DNA of 64,000 bases from Rhodopirellula bahusiensis (GTDB lineage: Bacteria; Planctomycetota; Planctomycetia; Pirellulales; Pirellulaceae), in assembly GCF_002727185.1 (NCBI RefSeq), contig NZ_NIZW01000002.1, positions 124,001 through 188,000 on the forward strand. The letters are read 5' to 3'. The notes below the pieces were generated by a model. It was not told the DNA's origin, ran no database searches, and saw nothing but the letters and a program-made list of their open reading frames with translations. Positions 17,870 to 27,205 of this stretch are shown here, piece by piece. A program made the translations under genes and the position numbers. Within the stretch, counting starts at the first letter, position 1; every line of letters starts with the position of its first letter.

Positions 17870-20320
17870 CTATTTGTTTTGGAACAGCGGGCTTTGGATC
17901 ACTTCGTGGATCAGTGATCGGACGCCGTAGTCCGTTGGCTGGGTCGCGGCGACGATGCGTTGCAATTCGTCTCGGTCGGCAAACGTTGGTGACGCTCCCG
18001 TCGCGTAGGTCACAAATTGGGATGCAAGGTTCTTCGCCAATTGTTCCGGTCTTTTCGTGAGGATCGCTTTCAAGCCTTCGATGTCGTCGAAGGCTTCCCC
18101 GCTGGTGAAAGCGTGGCTCGGGTCGATTGGCAGACCGGGCACCCAGCGTTGTTTCTTGTTGGGAGAAGCGGCACGGTAACGCTCCCGCCATCCACCGATC
18201 ACATCGTAGCTTTCCAGCGCGAAGCCCGGTGGGTCAATTTTGACATGACAAGCAGCACAGCTGTCGATGTTGCGGTGTTTGTCGAGTTGGTCGCGAATCG
18301 ATGTTGCACCTCGGATATCCGGTTCGACCGCGGGAACGTTGGCGGGCGGTGGCGGCACGTGCTCGCCAATGATTTTCTCCAGCATCCAAATGCCACGAAT
18401 GATTGGTGACGTGGTGGTGCCATTAGCCGTGACTTTCAGGACGCTGCCGTGAGTGATGATGCCGCCTCGTCGGCAATCGTCATCGATCGCGACGCGTTGC
18501 ATGTCGGTTCCGCCGGGCCAGTCGACGCCATAGTGGCGAGCCAAGCGTTGATTGAGAAACGTGAAGTCCGAATCGACGAGGTTGGTCACGGATAGGTTTT
18601 CACGAACCAGTTCCGTCACATAGGCGTGCGTTTCATCGGGCAGTGATTGATGCAAAATGACATCGTATTCGGGATACAGCTTGCCATCCGGCGTGGTGCT
18701 GTTGAGTTCGTAGAGTTCCAGCCACTGATTGGTGAACTCGTTGATTGCGACCTGTGATCGCGGATCGTTCAGCAATCGTTCGGTTTGGGCTCGCAAGACT
18801 TCCGGCTCGCGAAGTTTGCCTGAGCGAGCGAGGCGTCGAAGTTCGTCGTCCGGTGCTCGTCCCCAAAGGAAATGGCTGAGCCGATTCGCGAGAGCTTCGT
18901 CGGACAAGACGCCGGGCGATTCATCGAAGTAGAGGAAACGAGATGAGCACAGGATGGCTCGGTAGCCCGCACGCAGACCGTCCTGCATGGAGCGTGTGGC
19001 CTGACGTCTCGCCTCAGCAAATTCGAAATAGGTGTCCAACTCTGACGGATCGACTTCTTGCCGGAACGCTTGCTCGGCAAAGGCGTGGATTCGTTGTTTC
19101 AGGTCCTGTTTGGGGTTAGCCGAGACGATTTTGAAACGTTGCTTGGAACGTTTGTTGGTTGCATCGATGGGTTGGAGTTCTAAGTCACCGACCAGAGCCA
19201 CTTTGATCTTTTCGCGGTCGCCCCGGAGTCGCTCCAGCTCAATCCACTCAATCGCGATCCCAGCGACACCCATTTCTTCCACCACGCCAGGTTTCGAATC
19301 CACCGCTTTGGCTGCGACGCGGCGAATGCCGTAGTCATTGGGGACGATCTGCAGCATGTGGCCTTCGCGAATCCACGCATCGAATTCGTAGACCTGAGTT
19401 TCATCCGTCGCTTCGATGCTTCCGATCCAATACATCGTGGATGCTTTGCCCGAACACACGCCGCTGTTGACGCTGCACCAGACGCGACCCATTTTCGGAG
19501 TGTTGACCGAGCGGGCTTTCACTCGAACTTTGTAGCGGCCGGTTTCTGGAACCGACGTCGCTGGCATTCGTCCGTAGAAGTTTTGGCTGCTGGACCACGA
19601 GACAATGTCCTTGTGATCGGGACGTCCTTCGGGCTCGCGGTTCGTTCGTTTTTCGTTTCGGCGAAGCTTGTTCCAGTCCAGGTGGATTGTGTCGGGGGAA
19701 CCATCGACCGAGGCATCGGACCCGAGCAGTTGATCGAATGCGGTTTGCAGCGCGAAGTCGGCTGCATCGAGGTAGGCTGCCAGCGAATGGTCCGAAACTT
19801 GTTGACTGCTGGAAACCGTGTCGAACCCATCCGCGAGAGATTCTTCGGGAAGGAATTCACGCAGAGGGACATCGATCGCAAGCAAATCGCAAACGTTGCG
19901 CTCGTACTGAGTTCGCGTCAGGCGTCGCGTGGGCACTCGGCCTTCGGTGTTGATGCGGTCGTTGTCGGCTCCGTCGAGGATTCCGTGTAGCTTTGCCAAG
20001 AACGGTTGGGACTCGGCGGGATCCAAGTCTTCTTCCGGTGGCATCTCTCCTTCGCGAATTCGATCGAAGACGCGTTCCCAAAGATGGAAGTTGTCGGGGT
20101 CGGCCAGTTCCAATGTCAGCGACTCGAGGTCCAGGTCCCCTTCTTGTGTAGAGGAGTCGTGGCAGTAGGTGCAGTTCAGTTCCAGGAACTCGGTGAGTTG
20201 CTCGGGAGGTTGGCCCGCGGAAGCATTCGGCAACGTGGATGATGGACCAGCAATCGCGGAGAGCAAGGTCAATGCGATCGGGAGGCGACGAACGTCGAAA
20301 GGGAACGACTTAGTTTTCAT
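17870..20320 (-). CDS. Exported DUF1592 family cytochrome c-type protein
   Basis: About 816 residues from the ATG at 20320, which begins a signal peptide (RRLPIALTLLSAIAGPSS); the frame extends upstream to 20425 but that stretch is not supported. Domain order fits the family: a c-type haem site near the N-terminus (LNCTYCHDSS), DUF1587 (VPTRRLTRTQYERNVCDLL), DUF1592/1595 (GYRAILCSSRFLYF, RLSHFLWGRAPDDELR), DUF1588 (RRGGIITHGSVLKVTANG, PPPPANVPAVEPDI) with a second haem-type motif CAACHVKIDPPGFALE, and DUF1585 (YATGASPTFADR). Co-transcribed with the DUF1552 gene. The two CxxCH motifs imply haem attachment in the periplasm and an electron-transfer role; the substrate is unknown. Confidence 0.93.
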   Translation of the reverse strand: MKTKSFPFDVRRLPIALTLLSAIAGPSSTLPNASAGQPPEQLTEFLELNCTYCHDSSTQEGDLDLESLTLELADPDNFHLWERVFDRIREGEMPPEEDLDPAESQPFLAKLHGILDGADNDRINTEGRVPTRRLTRTQYERNVCDLLAIDVPLREFLPEESLADGFDTVSSSQQVSDHSLAAYLDAADFALQTAFDQLLGSDASVDGSPDTIHLDWNKLRRNEKRTNREPEGRPDHKDIVSWSSSQNFYGRMPATSVPETGRYKVRVKARSVNTPKMGRVWCSVNSGVCSGKASTMYWIGSIEATDETQVYEFDAWIREGHMLQIVPNDYGIRRVAAKAVDSKPGVVEEMGVAGIAIEWIELERLRGDREKIKVALVGDLELQPIDATNKRSKQRFKIVSANPKQDLKQRIHAFAEQAFRQEVDPSELDTYFEFAEARRQATRSMQDGLRAGYRAILCSSRFLYFDESPGVLSDEALANRLSHFLWGRAPDDELRRLARSGKLREPEVLRAQTERLLNDPRSQVAINEFTNQWLELYELNSTTPDGKLYPEYDVILHQSLPDETHAYVTELVRENLSVTNLVDSDFTFLNQRLARHYGVDWPGGTDMQRVAIDDDCRRGGIITHGSVLKVTANGTTTSPIIRGIWMLEKIIGEHVPPPPANVPAVEPDIRGATSIRDQLDKHRNIDSCAACHVKIDPPGFALESYDVIGGWRERYRAASPNKKQRWVPGLPIDPSHAFTSGEAFDDIEGLKAILTKRPEQLAKNLASQFVTYATGASPTFADRDELQRIVAATQPTDYGVRSLIHEVIQSPLFQNK

Positions 20321-20699
20321 CAGTTGCAACGGTGGGATGCCAGATGGAGAGGCGGGCCTCGCGACGTTGGTGGAAACACCAAGCAGGAATCGCCGCCGAG
20401 ATCTGTCGGTGACGACTTCGTGCAACGTCGTGTTTGGGTGGGGAGGGGGCGGGAGAGAACAGGCCGTGAATCTGCGGATGATTTTACGACGAACTCCAAT
20501 TGAAACGTATTCTTACCCGATCCAAAATTCAACGCTTGTTCGGCGGATTGGAGCACTTTGCGCACGTCCGACCGGGGATTCATGTCGCATTGATCCTATG
20601 AAACGGTTCAGAAGCCGCGTTCAATGCGAAGGCTATAGAGTGGCGGGTTTCTTGAAGCGATTTGTTGGGTGTCTCAATTGGTCTATGGAGACGACACGC
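20321..20699. other. Intergenic region, no gene recognised
   Basis: Separates the DUF1592 start from the DUF58 stop. It should contain the promoter of the DUF1592-DUF1552 pair and the end of the MoxR-DUF58 transcript; no clear hairpin terminator or consensus promoter was found. Confidence 0.5.
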
Positions 20700-22115
20700 T
20701 CATCGTGCCATCTGGGCTCGGCACACGTCCATGATGCTGTCTTCGTCTTGCAGATGGCTGACGTGGATGCGTTCGGCCAACAGCGGACCGGCCATGCGAG
20801 AGTATCGATCGATGTCGAGTGTGTTGATCACGACGGCGATCGCCCAACCGCGACGAGACAGTCCGACCAAGGCCGCGATGTCGGCTTCGGTGGCTTGTTG
20901 CAACATCACCAACATGGTTGTCTCGCTGGAAAGTTGCGACTCGGTTTCGACCAGGAACTCGGCCAGCGTCAAACCATCGGTTCGTTCCAGTCGAGCTAGC
21001 GTGCGGAACATCTCTTTCAGGTGAACCGGTCCGCGATCAACATCCACGAGCACCGGTCGCAATCGCTCATTAAGTTGTTTGAGCGAGGCTGCTTTCACGG
21101 ATGCATCACGTACGCGATGGTCGCCGCGAAAGCCCTCGGTGCGGATCCGGTCCGCTGCGTCGCGTCCGTTGGTGGCCAATCCAAAGGGTTCGCCAGCGTC
21201 GTGCAGTGCCGCGGCGATGGAAGCCGCGGTGGTGATCGTCAGATCGCTTCGCAGTGGTTCGTGTTGATCGGGATTGGTATCGACATGCAAGTCCAGAATG
21301 ATCGTCGCACCGGCGACCGAGGAGGGCTCGTAGACTTTGCTGTGCAGGATCCCGGTTCGAGCGGTCGCGGCCCAATGAACGCTACGCAGAGGATCGCCGA
21401 TCTGCCATTGCCGGATACCTCGCAGTCGCGTGGGATCGGTCATGGAAGAGGCTCGGATTTTAATTTCACCGATCGGGCGACGCGAACCGATTTCGTAAGT
21501 CGACAGCAGTTGGACTTTCGGAAGCACGGTCACGAACATCGGTCGAGCTCCCAATCGATAACGGCGAAACATGCCGACGGGGTCGCCGGTTTCCAGAACC
21601 GTTGGACCGATTTGAAAGTAGCCTCGACGGTGGCAACGTACCGAGTATTCGATTCGTTTGGTCTGGCCGGGCAACAACGCCATGACAGCCAAACGGGCGC
21701 CTTCGATGGGGAGCGGCGTGGTGCGTGGATCGATTGCCATGCCGTCGGCTTGGCGGGCTTGTTGTGTGGCGGCGCGAGGGATCAGGTCTTCGGCCAGGAC
21801 CCAGGCAACGGGCAGTTTGCCTTGGTTGGTGACTTCGACCGTGACCGGAACCAGTGATCCAATCACGACCTCGAGGTCACGGCCTTCTTCGGGTGAGTCC
21901 AAGCGAACGGCAACGACTCCCGCGGACCACTGGGTGGCGACCCAGTTGCCGATTGCGACGACCGCGGCCACGGTGATCGCGGCGGTCATCCACAACCCAG
22001 CACCGGCGACCATACCCAGAATGACAACGATCGCGCACACGACGATGATTGTCAGCCAACGCGAAGGAGCGGGCGGATCGGATGGCGATTCCGATGCGTT
22101 GCCGTTGTCCGTCAT
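20700..22115 (-). CDS. DUF58 domain membrane protein
   Basis: 471 residues. Two transmembrane segments near residues 22-60 (WLTIIVVCAIVVILGMVAGAG, then AAITVAAVVAIGN). The following beta-rich domain carries the family signature: VRCHRRGYFQIGPTVLETGDPVGMFR-type strand, then the DUF58 block RQWQIGDPLRSVHWAATAR and a VWA-like C-terminal half (GATIILDLHVDTN). Its start overlaps the MoxR stop by 4 nt (ATGA), the standard MoxR-DUF58 gene pair of chaperone-type AAA systems that assemble or activate membrane complexes. No further Bat-type VWA genes follow. Confidence 0.9.
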   Translation of the reverse strand: MTDNGNASESPSDPPAPSRWLTIIVVCAIVVILGMVAGAGLWMTAAITVAAVVAIGNWVATQWSAGVVAVRLDSPEEGRDLEVVIGSLVPVTVEVTNQGKLPVAWVLAEDLIPRAATQQARQADGMAIDPRTTPLPIEGARLAVMALLPGQTKRIEYSVRCHRRGYFQIGPTVLETGDPVGMFRRYRLGARPMFVTVLPKVQLLSTYEIGSRRPIGEIKIRASSMTDPTRLRGIRQWQIGDPLRSVHWAATARTGILHSKVYEPSSVAGATIILDLHVDTNPDQHEPLRSDLTITTAASIAAALHDAGEPFGLATNGRDAADRIRTEGFRGDHRVRDASVKAASLKQLNERLRPVLVDVDRGPVHLKEMFRTLARLERTDGLTLAEFLVETESQLSSETTMLVMLQQATEADIAALVGLSRRGWAIAVVINTLDIDRYSRMAGPLLAERIHVSHLQDEDSIMDVCRAQMAR

Positions 22116-23173
22116 GATGAGATTGTGGGCACCGCGATTTCACTGAGGATTTCCTCGAGCACCTTTTCCGTGGTCAGCTTCCGAAGTCGACTTTCCGGTC
22201 GCAGGATCAAACGGTGGTTCATCACGGGAGCGATGATTTTCTTGACGTCGTCGGGGGTCACAAACGTTCGGCCGCGAATGGCCGCCATCGCTTGACTGCA
22301 TCGGAACAAGGCGATCGTCGCGCGAGGGCTGCCTCCGAGAGCCAAGTTTTCGTTGTGCCGAGTTTGGTGAACGATTTGAAGCAGATAGTGGCGGACTCGC
22401 GGGTCGACGTGAACGGATCGAATCGCTTGTTGAGCCGCGACCAATTGTTCGGCGGTTGCGACCGCGGACATCGAATCAACCGGATGTTTGAACTGCAGCA
22501 AATCCAGCATCCGCAGCTCTTCTTCGATGGATGGGTAACCCAACGAGAAACGCATGAGGAAACGGTCGAGTTGGGCTTCGGGCAGCGGGAAGGTGCCTTC
22601 GTGATCGACGGGGTTTTGAGTGGCGATGACGAGGAACGGAGGATTTAGCGTGTAGGATTTCCCGTCGACCGTGACGCGGGCTTCCGCCATCGCTTCGAGC
22701 AACGAGGCCTGGGTTCGCGGCGTGGCTCGGTTGATTTCATCGGCGAGCAGAATCTGCGTGAACACCGGGCCGGGGCGGAATTCAAACTCGGAGTTTTTCT
22801 GGTTGAAGATCGATGTGCCGGTGACATCGGTGGGTAACAAATCGGGAGTGCACTGGACTCGTTTGAAGTGACAACCGAGGCTTTTCGCGAGGGCTCGGGC
22901 GAGCATCGTTTTGGCCACACCGGGAACGTCTTCGAGAAGAATGTGTCCTCCGCTGAGCCAAGCGACCATCGAAAGGACGAGCTGTTTGCGTTTGCCCACG
23001 ATCGCATTTTCGACGTTGCCGATGACGCGTTTGGAAAGTTCCGCGACGGCCGAAACATCAGCGGGAGCGTTGTTCGCCGATTTCGGAGCGGACGTTTTCG
23101 AGGCGGTTGGCGGTTGAGGGCTGGCGTCGCCACGAGGAGCGGCTGGCGGGGTCGCTTTGGAATTCAAGGGCAA
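22112..23173 (-). CDS. MoxR family AAA+ ATPase
   Basis: 353 residues; the N-terminal ~40 are Pro/Ala/Ser-rich. Walker A is the MoxR variant LLEDVPGVAKTMLARALA, Walker B is LLADEINRATPRTQASLLEA, sensor 1 is FLVIATQNPVDHEGTFPLPE, and the C-terminal lid has GGSPRATIALFRCSQA. MoxR ATPases remodel or insert metal cofactors into partner complexes, usually with a DUF58/VWA partner, here the translationally coupled downstream gene. Transcribed divergently from the response regulator. Confidence 0.95.
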   Translation of the reverse strand: MPLNSKATPPAAPRGDASPQPPTASKTSAPKSANNAPADVSAVAELSKRVIGNVENAIVGKRKQLVLSMVAWLSGGHILLEDVPGVAKTMLARALAKSLGCHFKRVQCTPDLLPTDVTGTSIFNQKNSEFEFRPGPVFTQILLADEINRATPRTQASLLEAMAEARVTVDGKSYTLNPPFLVIATQNPVDHEGTFPLPEAQLDRFLMRFSLGYPSIEEELRMLDLLQFKHPVDSMSAVATAEQLVAAQQAIRSVHVDPRVRHYLLQIVHQTRHNENLALGGSPRATIALFRCSQAMAAIRGRTFVTPDDVKKIIAPVMNHRLILRPESRLRKLTTEKVLEEILSEIAVPTISS

Positions 23174-23487
23174 ACGCTCCGGTGACGGATGACTCCGATT
23201 GAAAAGGTTGCGTGGCGGAACGGAGCCGCGACGCGATGTATCATGATAGCCGGGAATTTCGATCGCCGTGACGGTTTGCTGGGTTGCGAAACGGTCGGTG
23301 AATCAGGTGGGCCTCCGGCAGGGTTGATTCTCCGAAAGAATTGGTTGGGCCGGATGGGTGGATCGTGCGGAAAAAACTCTCTTGCGGGGCGAGCAACCCA
23401 AAACCGAGCCTGTGACGTATAATGAAGGGATTCACAATTGAACGTGAATCAAAACTCATTTTCTGTTTGCGGGGGTGTGAATGAGCC
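23174..23487. other. Divergent intergenic region
   Basis: 314 bp between the moxR-type gene (-) and the response regulator (+). No gene is visible. It contains the TATAAT-type promoter and the inverted repeat annotated at 23418-23450 and should carry the MoxR promoter near 23180-23300. Confidence 0.5.
23418..23450 (+). promoter_or_regulatory. Putative -10 hexamer and operator-like inverted repeat
   Basis: A perfect TATAAT at 23418-23423 is followed by the inverted repeat GATTCAC-N8-GTGAATC at 23429-23450, placed 37 bp before the response regulator start. No good -35 box is seen 17 bp upstream. The repeat position, just past the expected transcription start, suits a repressor site. Confidence 0.35.
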
Positions 23488-23889
23488 ATGGTCGACGCTG
23501 GCATGATCCCAACAGTCTTGGTGACCGACGACGACGCCGATTTTCGCGGCGTGGTTTGCGAGGCTCTTGTGCGCCGTGGCGTGAAGACGGAACAGGCCGC
23601 TGACGGCGACGAGGCTCTGCGTGTCATTGAAAAGACCGCGATTCACATGGTGTTGCTCGACGTGCACATGCCGCGAGTGACGGGACTGGACGTGATGCGG
23701 ATTCTTTCGCAACGTCCCAATGCAATGCCATATGTTTTGATGAGCGCTTTGATGGATGAAGCTATCGAGCGTGAAGCGGCCCGAATGCGAGCGTACAAAA
23801 TTCTTCGTAAGCCGGTTCGTTTAGGCAAGCTTCGGGAAATCGTGTGCGGCGGTCTGACCGAGACTTATGGTTGGCTTCCACCGGAATGA
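23488..23889 (+). CDS. Single-domain response regulator
   Basis: 133 residues, a receiver domain alone with no output domain. The acidic pair is in VTDDDADFRG, the phospho-acceptor Asp in MVLLDVHMPRVTG (near residue 56), the Thr/Ser switch near VLMSAL, and the conserved Lys in ILRKPVRLGKL. Like CheY it would act by protein-protein contact. Its stop overlaps the start of the membrane protein gene (ATGA), so that protein is the likely partner or co-regulated gene. The nearest kinase in the window is the orphan at 11.8 kb. Confidence 0.9.
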   Translation: MVDAGMIPTVLVTDDDADFRGVVCEALVRRGVKTEQAADGDEALRVIEKTAIHMVLLDVHMPRVTGLDVMRILSQRPNAMPYVLMSALMDEAIEREAARMRAYKILRKPVRLGKLREIVCGGLTETYGWLPPE

Positions 23890-25079
23890 CGGACGGTGGC
23901 AGCGACGTCGAACAAACCTCGTCGTCCAAGTTGCATCGAGCGTTGGTGAATCCGTATGCGACGTCGATGCGGTTGGATGGAACGGACCCCAATCCGGCGA
24001 CCAATTCCGATCAAGTTGGAATTTATCTCGCTTTCGATGGCGAAATCACTTCGGATGACATTCGGCGATTGATACCACAACGCGGATTGGGGTTTCTATT
24101 GGCGGTGTTGATGTGGGGATTTCTTATTCCTGCGTTTGTAATTGGTGGGACTGTCGTCTCGATCAATGCGGTGCGGAATGGTTTTGATTCCGAGACATTT
24201 ACCAAGCTTGTCTGCTGTTTTGGAGTCGCGAGTGGATTCGCTCTCGCTACGCAGTATGTCAGTCCTGGCAGACGGATGCGTCGTGCGTTGAAGCAACGCC
24301 CCGATTTGGTCGGGCGTGCCGTCGGCCGATTCGTTGCCAATGGTTTGTTGTTCAACGACGGCGAACGAACCCACTACTTGAACGCGGACTACTGCAGACG
24401 GGCTGAGTTGAACCGTCACGGTGTAAAAGTTCCGTTGTTGGAGGGAGGTCCATACGTCCAGCTTTATTTGGCCAAGCGGTTGTTCGATCGGTTCGAGTCA
24501 TCTGTGTGGAAACAGCTTGAATCCGTCTGGCGCGAACATGATGCGTCGCAGTTGGATCTGGACGCTGTCATGGAATCCAATTGCAAGCAGTTAGGAGTCC
24601 GCCCGGATTCGGCCGTTACATTCGACGGGCAAGTCACGCTTCAGATGCCGGTGGACCATGGAGCGGTGCGTGGAATCATGTATCGCAACGGTGGACTGGT
24701 GGTTACTTACGGAGTCGGGATGTCGGTCGCCTGGCATTTCGGTTTCACCGTGTTGGCGGTCGGATCATTGCTGTTGATGCTCGGCACGTTGCGATACTTT
24801 TACAACAGTTGGCGTTGGATGGCGGTTCCGTCTCAGGAATTTTCGTGGCGCCAGCGTGGATGGATCAGCGAAGATGAAGTTGTCAGCGTCAATGAAACGA
24901 ATGGCATCCGTCTGTTTCGCAGCGAGTACCTGAGAACCGAATGGATTGACGAGAAACTGGTTTGGCATCTAGGAAACAATCGAGCGATGTATTTTTCTCG
25001 CGAACACTTTGAAAGCGATGGAGACTGGAACTGGATTTGTGAAACCAGTTCGCTCGAGTCAGCGTCCGCGTCCGAATGA
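23886..25079 (+). CDS. Polytopic membrane protein of unknown function
   Basis: About 397 residues from the ATG at 23886, which overlaps the response regulator stop. Hydrophobic segments near residues 68-95 (LGFLLAVLMWGFLIPAFVIGG), 105-125 (LVCCFGVASGFALATQYV) and 275-310 (WHFGFTVLAVGSLLLMLGT) suggest three or four transmembrane helices with two soluble modules. No family was recognised with certainty; a YcxB-like C-terminal region is possible (FFRSEYLRTEWIDEKL-like ending with AMYFSREHF). The 3' end overlaps the convergent miaA gene by 21 bp. Confidence 0.6.
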   Translation: MTDGGSDVEQTSSSKLHRALVNPYATSMRLDGTDPNPATNSDQVGIYLAFDGEITSDDIRRLIPQRGLGFLLAVLMWGFLIPAFVIGGTVVSINAVRNGFDSETFTKLVCCFGVASGFALATQYVSPGRRMRRALKQRPDLVGRAVGRFVANGLLFNDGERTHYLNADYCRRAELNRHGVKVPLLEGGPYVQLYLAKRLFDRFESSVWKQLESVWREHDASQLDLDAVMESNCKQLGVRPDSAVTFDGQVTLQMPVDHGAVRGIMYRNGGLVVTYGVGMSVAWHFGFTVLAVGSLLLMLGTLRYFYNSWRWMAVPSQEFSWRQRGWISEDEVVSVNETNGIRLFRSEYLRTEWIDEKLVWHLGNNRAMYFSREHFESDGDWNWICETSSLESASASE

Positions 25080-26069
25080 CAGGATGGTTTCGACCATCGT
25101 TTCCACACACTGATCGATGTCCGGAGCCGAATTGGCCTCGAAGGATCCGAGGCCGCGAATTTCGGAGAACGATCGCAGCCAGGTTTCTTGTCGTCGAGCC
25201 AATCGCCGGGTGTGAAAGACGACTTGTTCCGCCGCGGTCTCCGGGGTGTCGCCCGCTGCGATCGCTTCGATGATCTCGCGGTAGCCAACCGCTTGGCGTG
25301 ATGTCTTGGAGAGCGGTTGATCGAGAGCCAATAGGCCTTGCACCTCGGCAACCAAACCTTCCGCGAACATCTCGTCGACGCGTGTTTCGATTCGTTGATG
25401 CAGAATCGGACGAGGCACACGAAGTGCAAAGACCAAACCGTCGTCGCTGGAACGTGCGGAGTCGAACTGCAGTTGGCGATGGCTGATCGGTGTTCCGGTC
25501 GCACGAGCGAACTCGAGTGCCCGAATCATTCGCCGTGAGTCGCCCGCATCGATCTTTGCCGCCGACAACGGATCGACTTGTTGCAATCGTTCTCGGAGTG
25601 CGCTAATTCCATGTTGACGCAGATCTTCTTCGACTGCGTTTCGAAACGCTTCGTCGGCAGGCGGGCCAGCATCGAACCCACGCAGAACGCCTTTCAAGTA
25701 CATCGGCGTGCCACCGACAAACATGGGAAGTTTTCCCCGTTTCAGAATGTCTTGGATGCGCGCGTGAGCGGATTGCAGATATTCGGCGACGCTGAACTCA
25801 TCCCAGGGATCGACCAAATCGATCAAATGGTGGGGGGCTCGGGTTAGTTGTTCGGGGGTGGGCTTCGCCGAGCCGATGTCCATGCCGCGGTAGACCGCGA
25901 TGGCGTCGAGCGAAAGGATTTCAATTTCTTGCCGGCCTTTCGTTTTGGATGCCAAAGTTTCCGCGACCCGCAGGGCCAGTTCTGTTTTGCCCGAAGCGGT
26001 CGGACCGGTCAGAACGATCACGTCATCGAACAATGGGGCAAAGGGCTGGGATCGCGTGTCAGGTTGCAT
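25059..26069 (-). CDS. miaA: tRNA dimethylallyltransferase
   Basis: 336 residues. The P-loop GPTASGKTELALR, the DSLQ-equivalent ILSLDAIAVYRGMDIGSAKPT, HHLIDLVDPWDEFSVAEY, FVGGTPMYLKG and the C-terminal QTWLRSF-type segment (ARRQETWLRSF) are all in the expected order. It transfers the dimethylallyl group to A37 of tRNAs reading UNN codons. The DAIAVYRG segment replaces the usual DSxQ(V/I)Y: Ala for Gln is common in planctomycetes. Divergent from the GNAT gene, convergent with the membrane protein. Confidence 0.96.
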   Translation of the reverse strand: MQPDTRSQPFAPLFDDVIVLTGPTASGKTELALRVAETLASKTKGRQEIEILSLDAIAVYRGMDIGSAKPTPEQLTRAPHHLIDLVDPWDEFSVAEYLQSAHARIQDILKRGKLPMFVGGTPMYLKGVLRGFDAGPPADEAFRNAVEEDLRQHGISALRERLQQVDPLSAAKIDAGDSRRMIRALEFARATGTPISHRQLQFDSARSSDDGLVFALRVPRPILHQRIETRVDEMFAEGLVAEVQGLLALDQPLSKTSRQAVGYREIIEAIAAGDTPETAAEQVVFHTRRLARRQETWLRSFSEIRGLGSFEANSAPDIDQCVETMVETILSFGRGR

Positions 26070-26147
26070 CTCGAAAGTCAGCTGATGTGGTAAACTGGAT
26101 TGTTCACAAGAGACCGTGATCCAGGAAAGGGGGCAACCCGAGTGGGC

Positions 26148-26708
26148 ATGACTTACTTTCGCCGTTACCGCATGGAGATGAATCTGCGCGAGTGGAGCGG
26201 TTCTTGGGACGCACCTGATTTAGCCGCTCGCGGTTACGAATGGGTGGCGTTTGAAGAAGGATTGGTCCGCGAACATGCGGCGGCCAAATTTCAGTCCTTC
26301 CGCAGCGAAATGGACGCGGATGTGTTTCCTTGTCTTGGACGCCGCGACGGTTGCCTGAGATTGATGCGAGAAATTTCCAGTCGTGCCGCGTTTGTTCCGG
26401 AGGCGACTTGGTTGATTCGTTATCGAGATCGTCCGGGAGGCCGACCGATTCCTGTGGGCACCATCCAAGGGTTGGATCTGGATGAGTGGGGCGCGGTGCA
26501 AAACTTGGGCGTCGTCCCGGAACACCGCGGCAATGGCTTGGGCCGTTTGCTGATGATGCGATCCGCATCGGGGTTCAAATCCGCGGGGCTGAAACGCATG
26601 CACCTGGAAGTCACGACCGCAAACACGCATGCGGTTCGACTGTACGAGCGAATTGGATTCCGCCAAGCAAAAGTGGTCTACAAAGCTTGCGAAGTCGCAG
26701 GCGTTTGA
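26148..26708 (+). CDS. GNAT family N-acetyltransferase
   Basis: About 186 residues from the ATG at 26148; a GTG at 26142, 9 nt after the strong ribosome site AGGAAAGGGGG, is the main alternative. The acetyl-CoA site is NLGVVPEHRGNGLGRLLMMR (the Q/RxxGxG/A signature), followed by LHLEVTTANTHAVRLYERIGF-type motifs (MHLEVTTANTHAVRLYERIG). The substrate is unknown. Divergently transcribed from miaA. Confidence 0.9.
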   Translation: MTYFRRYRMEMNLREWSGSWDAPDLAARGYEWVAFEEGLVREHAAAKFQSFRSEMDADVFPCLGRRDGCLRLMREISSRAAFVPEATWLIRYRDRPGGRPIPVGTIQGLDLDEWGAVQNLGVVPEHRGNGLGRLLMMRSASGFKSAGLKRMHLEVTTANTHAVRLYERIGFRQAKVVYKACEVAGV

Positions 26709-26734
26709 ATCGAGTTTTCCCGCGAACGATTGCT

Positions 26735-27205
26735 TTAGGCGTCAAATAGCATCCGACGGATTTCGCCTAGCCAGCCATGGTGATGGCGACGCAGTCGAAC
26801 TGATTGCTTGGCCTTTGCAACGGCAGCATCGAAGTGTGATGGCGACAGAAACATTTCGGCGGTGTGAGGCAACTCGGCAGCGGTCGCCAACCGGTCGATC
26901 AAGCCTCGGTGGTAGATCGACAGACCGTGTGCTCGGCAAAGGTCCATCGTCAGTGCGTCGCTGGTTGGGACTTCCGGTTCGCGTGTTCGGTAGTACCAGG
27001 TCACACCGCCGGCAATCGCTGTCAAGGCGAGCACGACGCCGACGATCACGATCATCGGGATCGATGAATCTTCCGACACGACTTGGTATTGCGGAGCCAA
27101 GTCGGTCATGCGCGTGACATTCATCAGCGGCAGTGAATGGCTGATGTCGGAGTCGGCGAAGAAAGGAGTGACCTGCGTGAGATCCATGTTAGCGGGTGAG
27201 ATCAT
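26735..27205 (-). CDS. Small single-pass membrane protein of unknown function
   Basis: About 156 residues from the ATG at 27205, which overlaps the stop of the HEAT-like gene (ATGA). One transmembrane helix (SIPMIVIVGVVLALTAIAGG) near residues 48-67 leaves a ~45-residue exterior tail and an ~85-residue C-terminal helical domain with HGLSIYHRGLIDRLATA and FLSPSHFDAAVAKA, a pattern also seen in planctomycete proteins of unknown role. The tight coupling suggests a partnership with the HEAT-like protein. Confidence 0.6.
   Translation of the reverse strand: MISPANMDLTQVTPFFADSDISHSLPLMNVTRMTDLAPQYQVVSEDSSIPMIVIVGVVLALTAIAGGVTWYYRTREPEVPTSDALTMDLCRAHGLSIYHRGLIDRLATAAELPHTAEMFLSPSHFDAAVAKAKQSVRLRRHHHGWLGEIRRMLFDA

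Noticed and set aside
20320-20425. Upstream extension of the DUF1592 gene containing an RSRRRFLLG stretch that looks like a Tat signal
   Set aside because: The ATG at 20320 starts a proper Sec-type signal peptide, and c-type haem proteins need Sec export; a Tat signal in front of it would be redundant.
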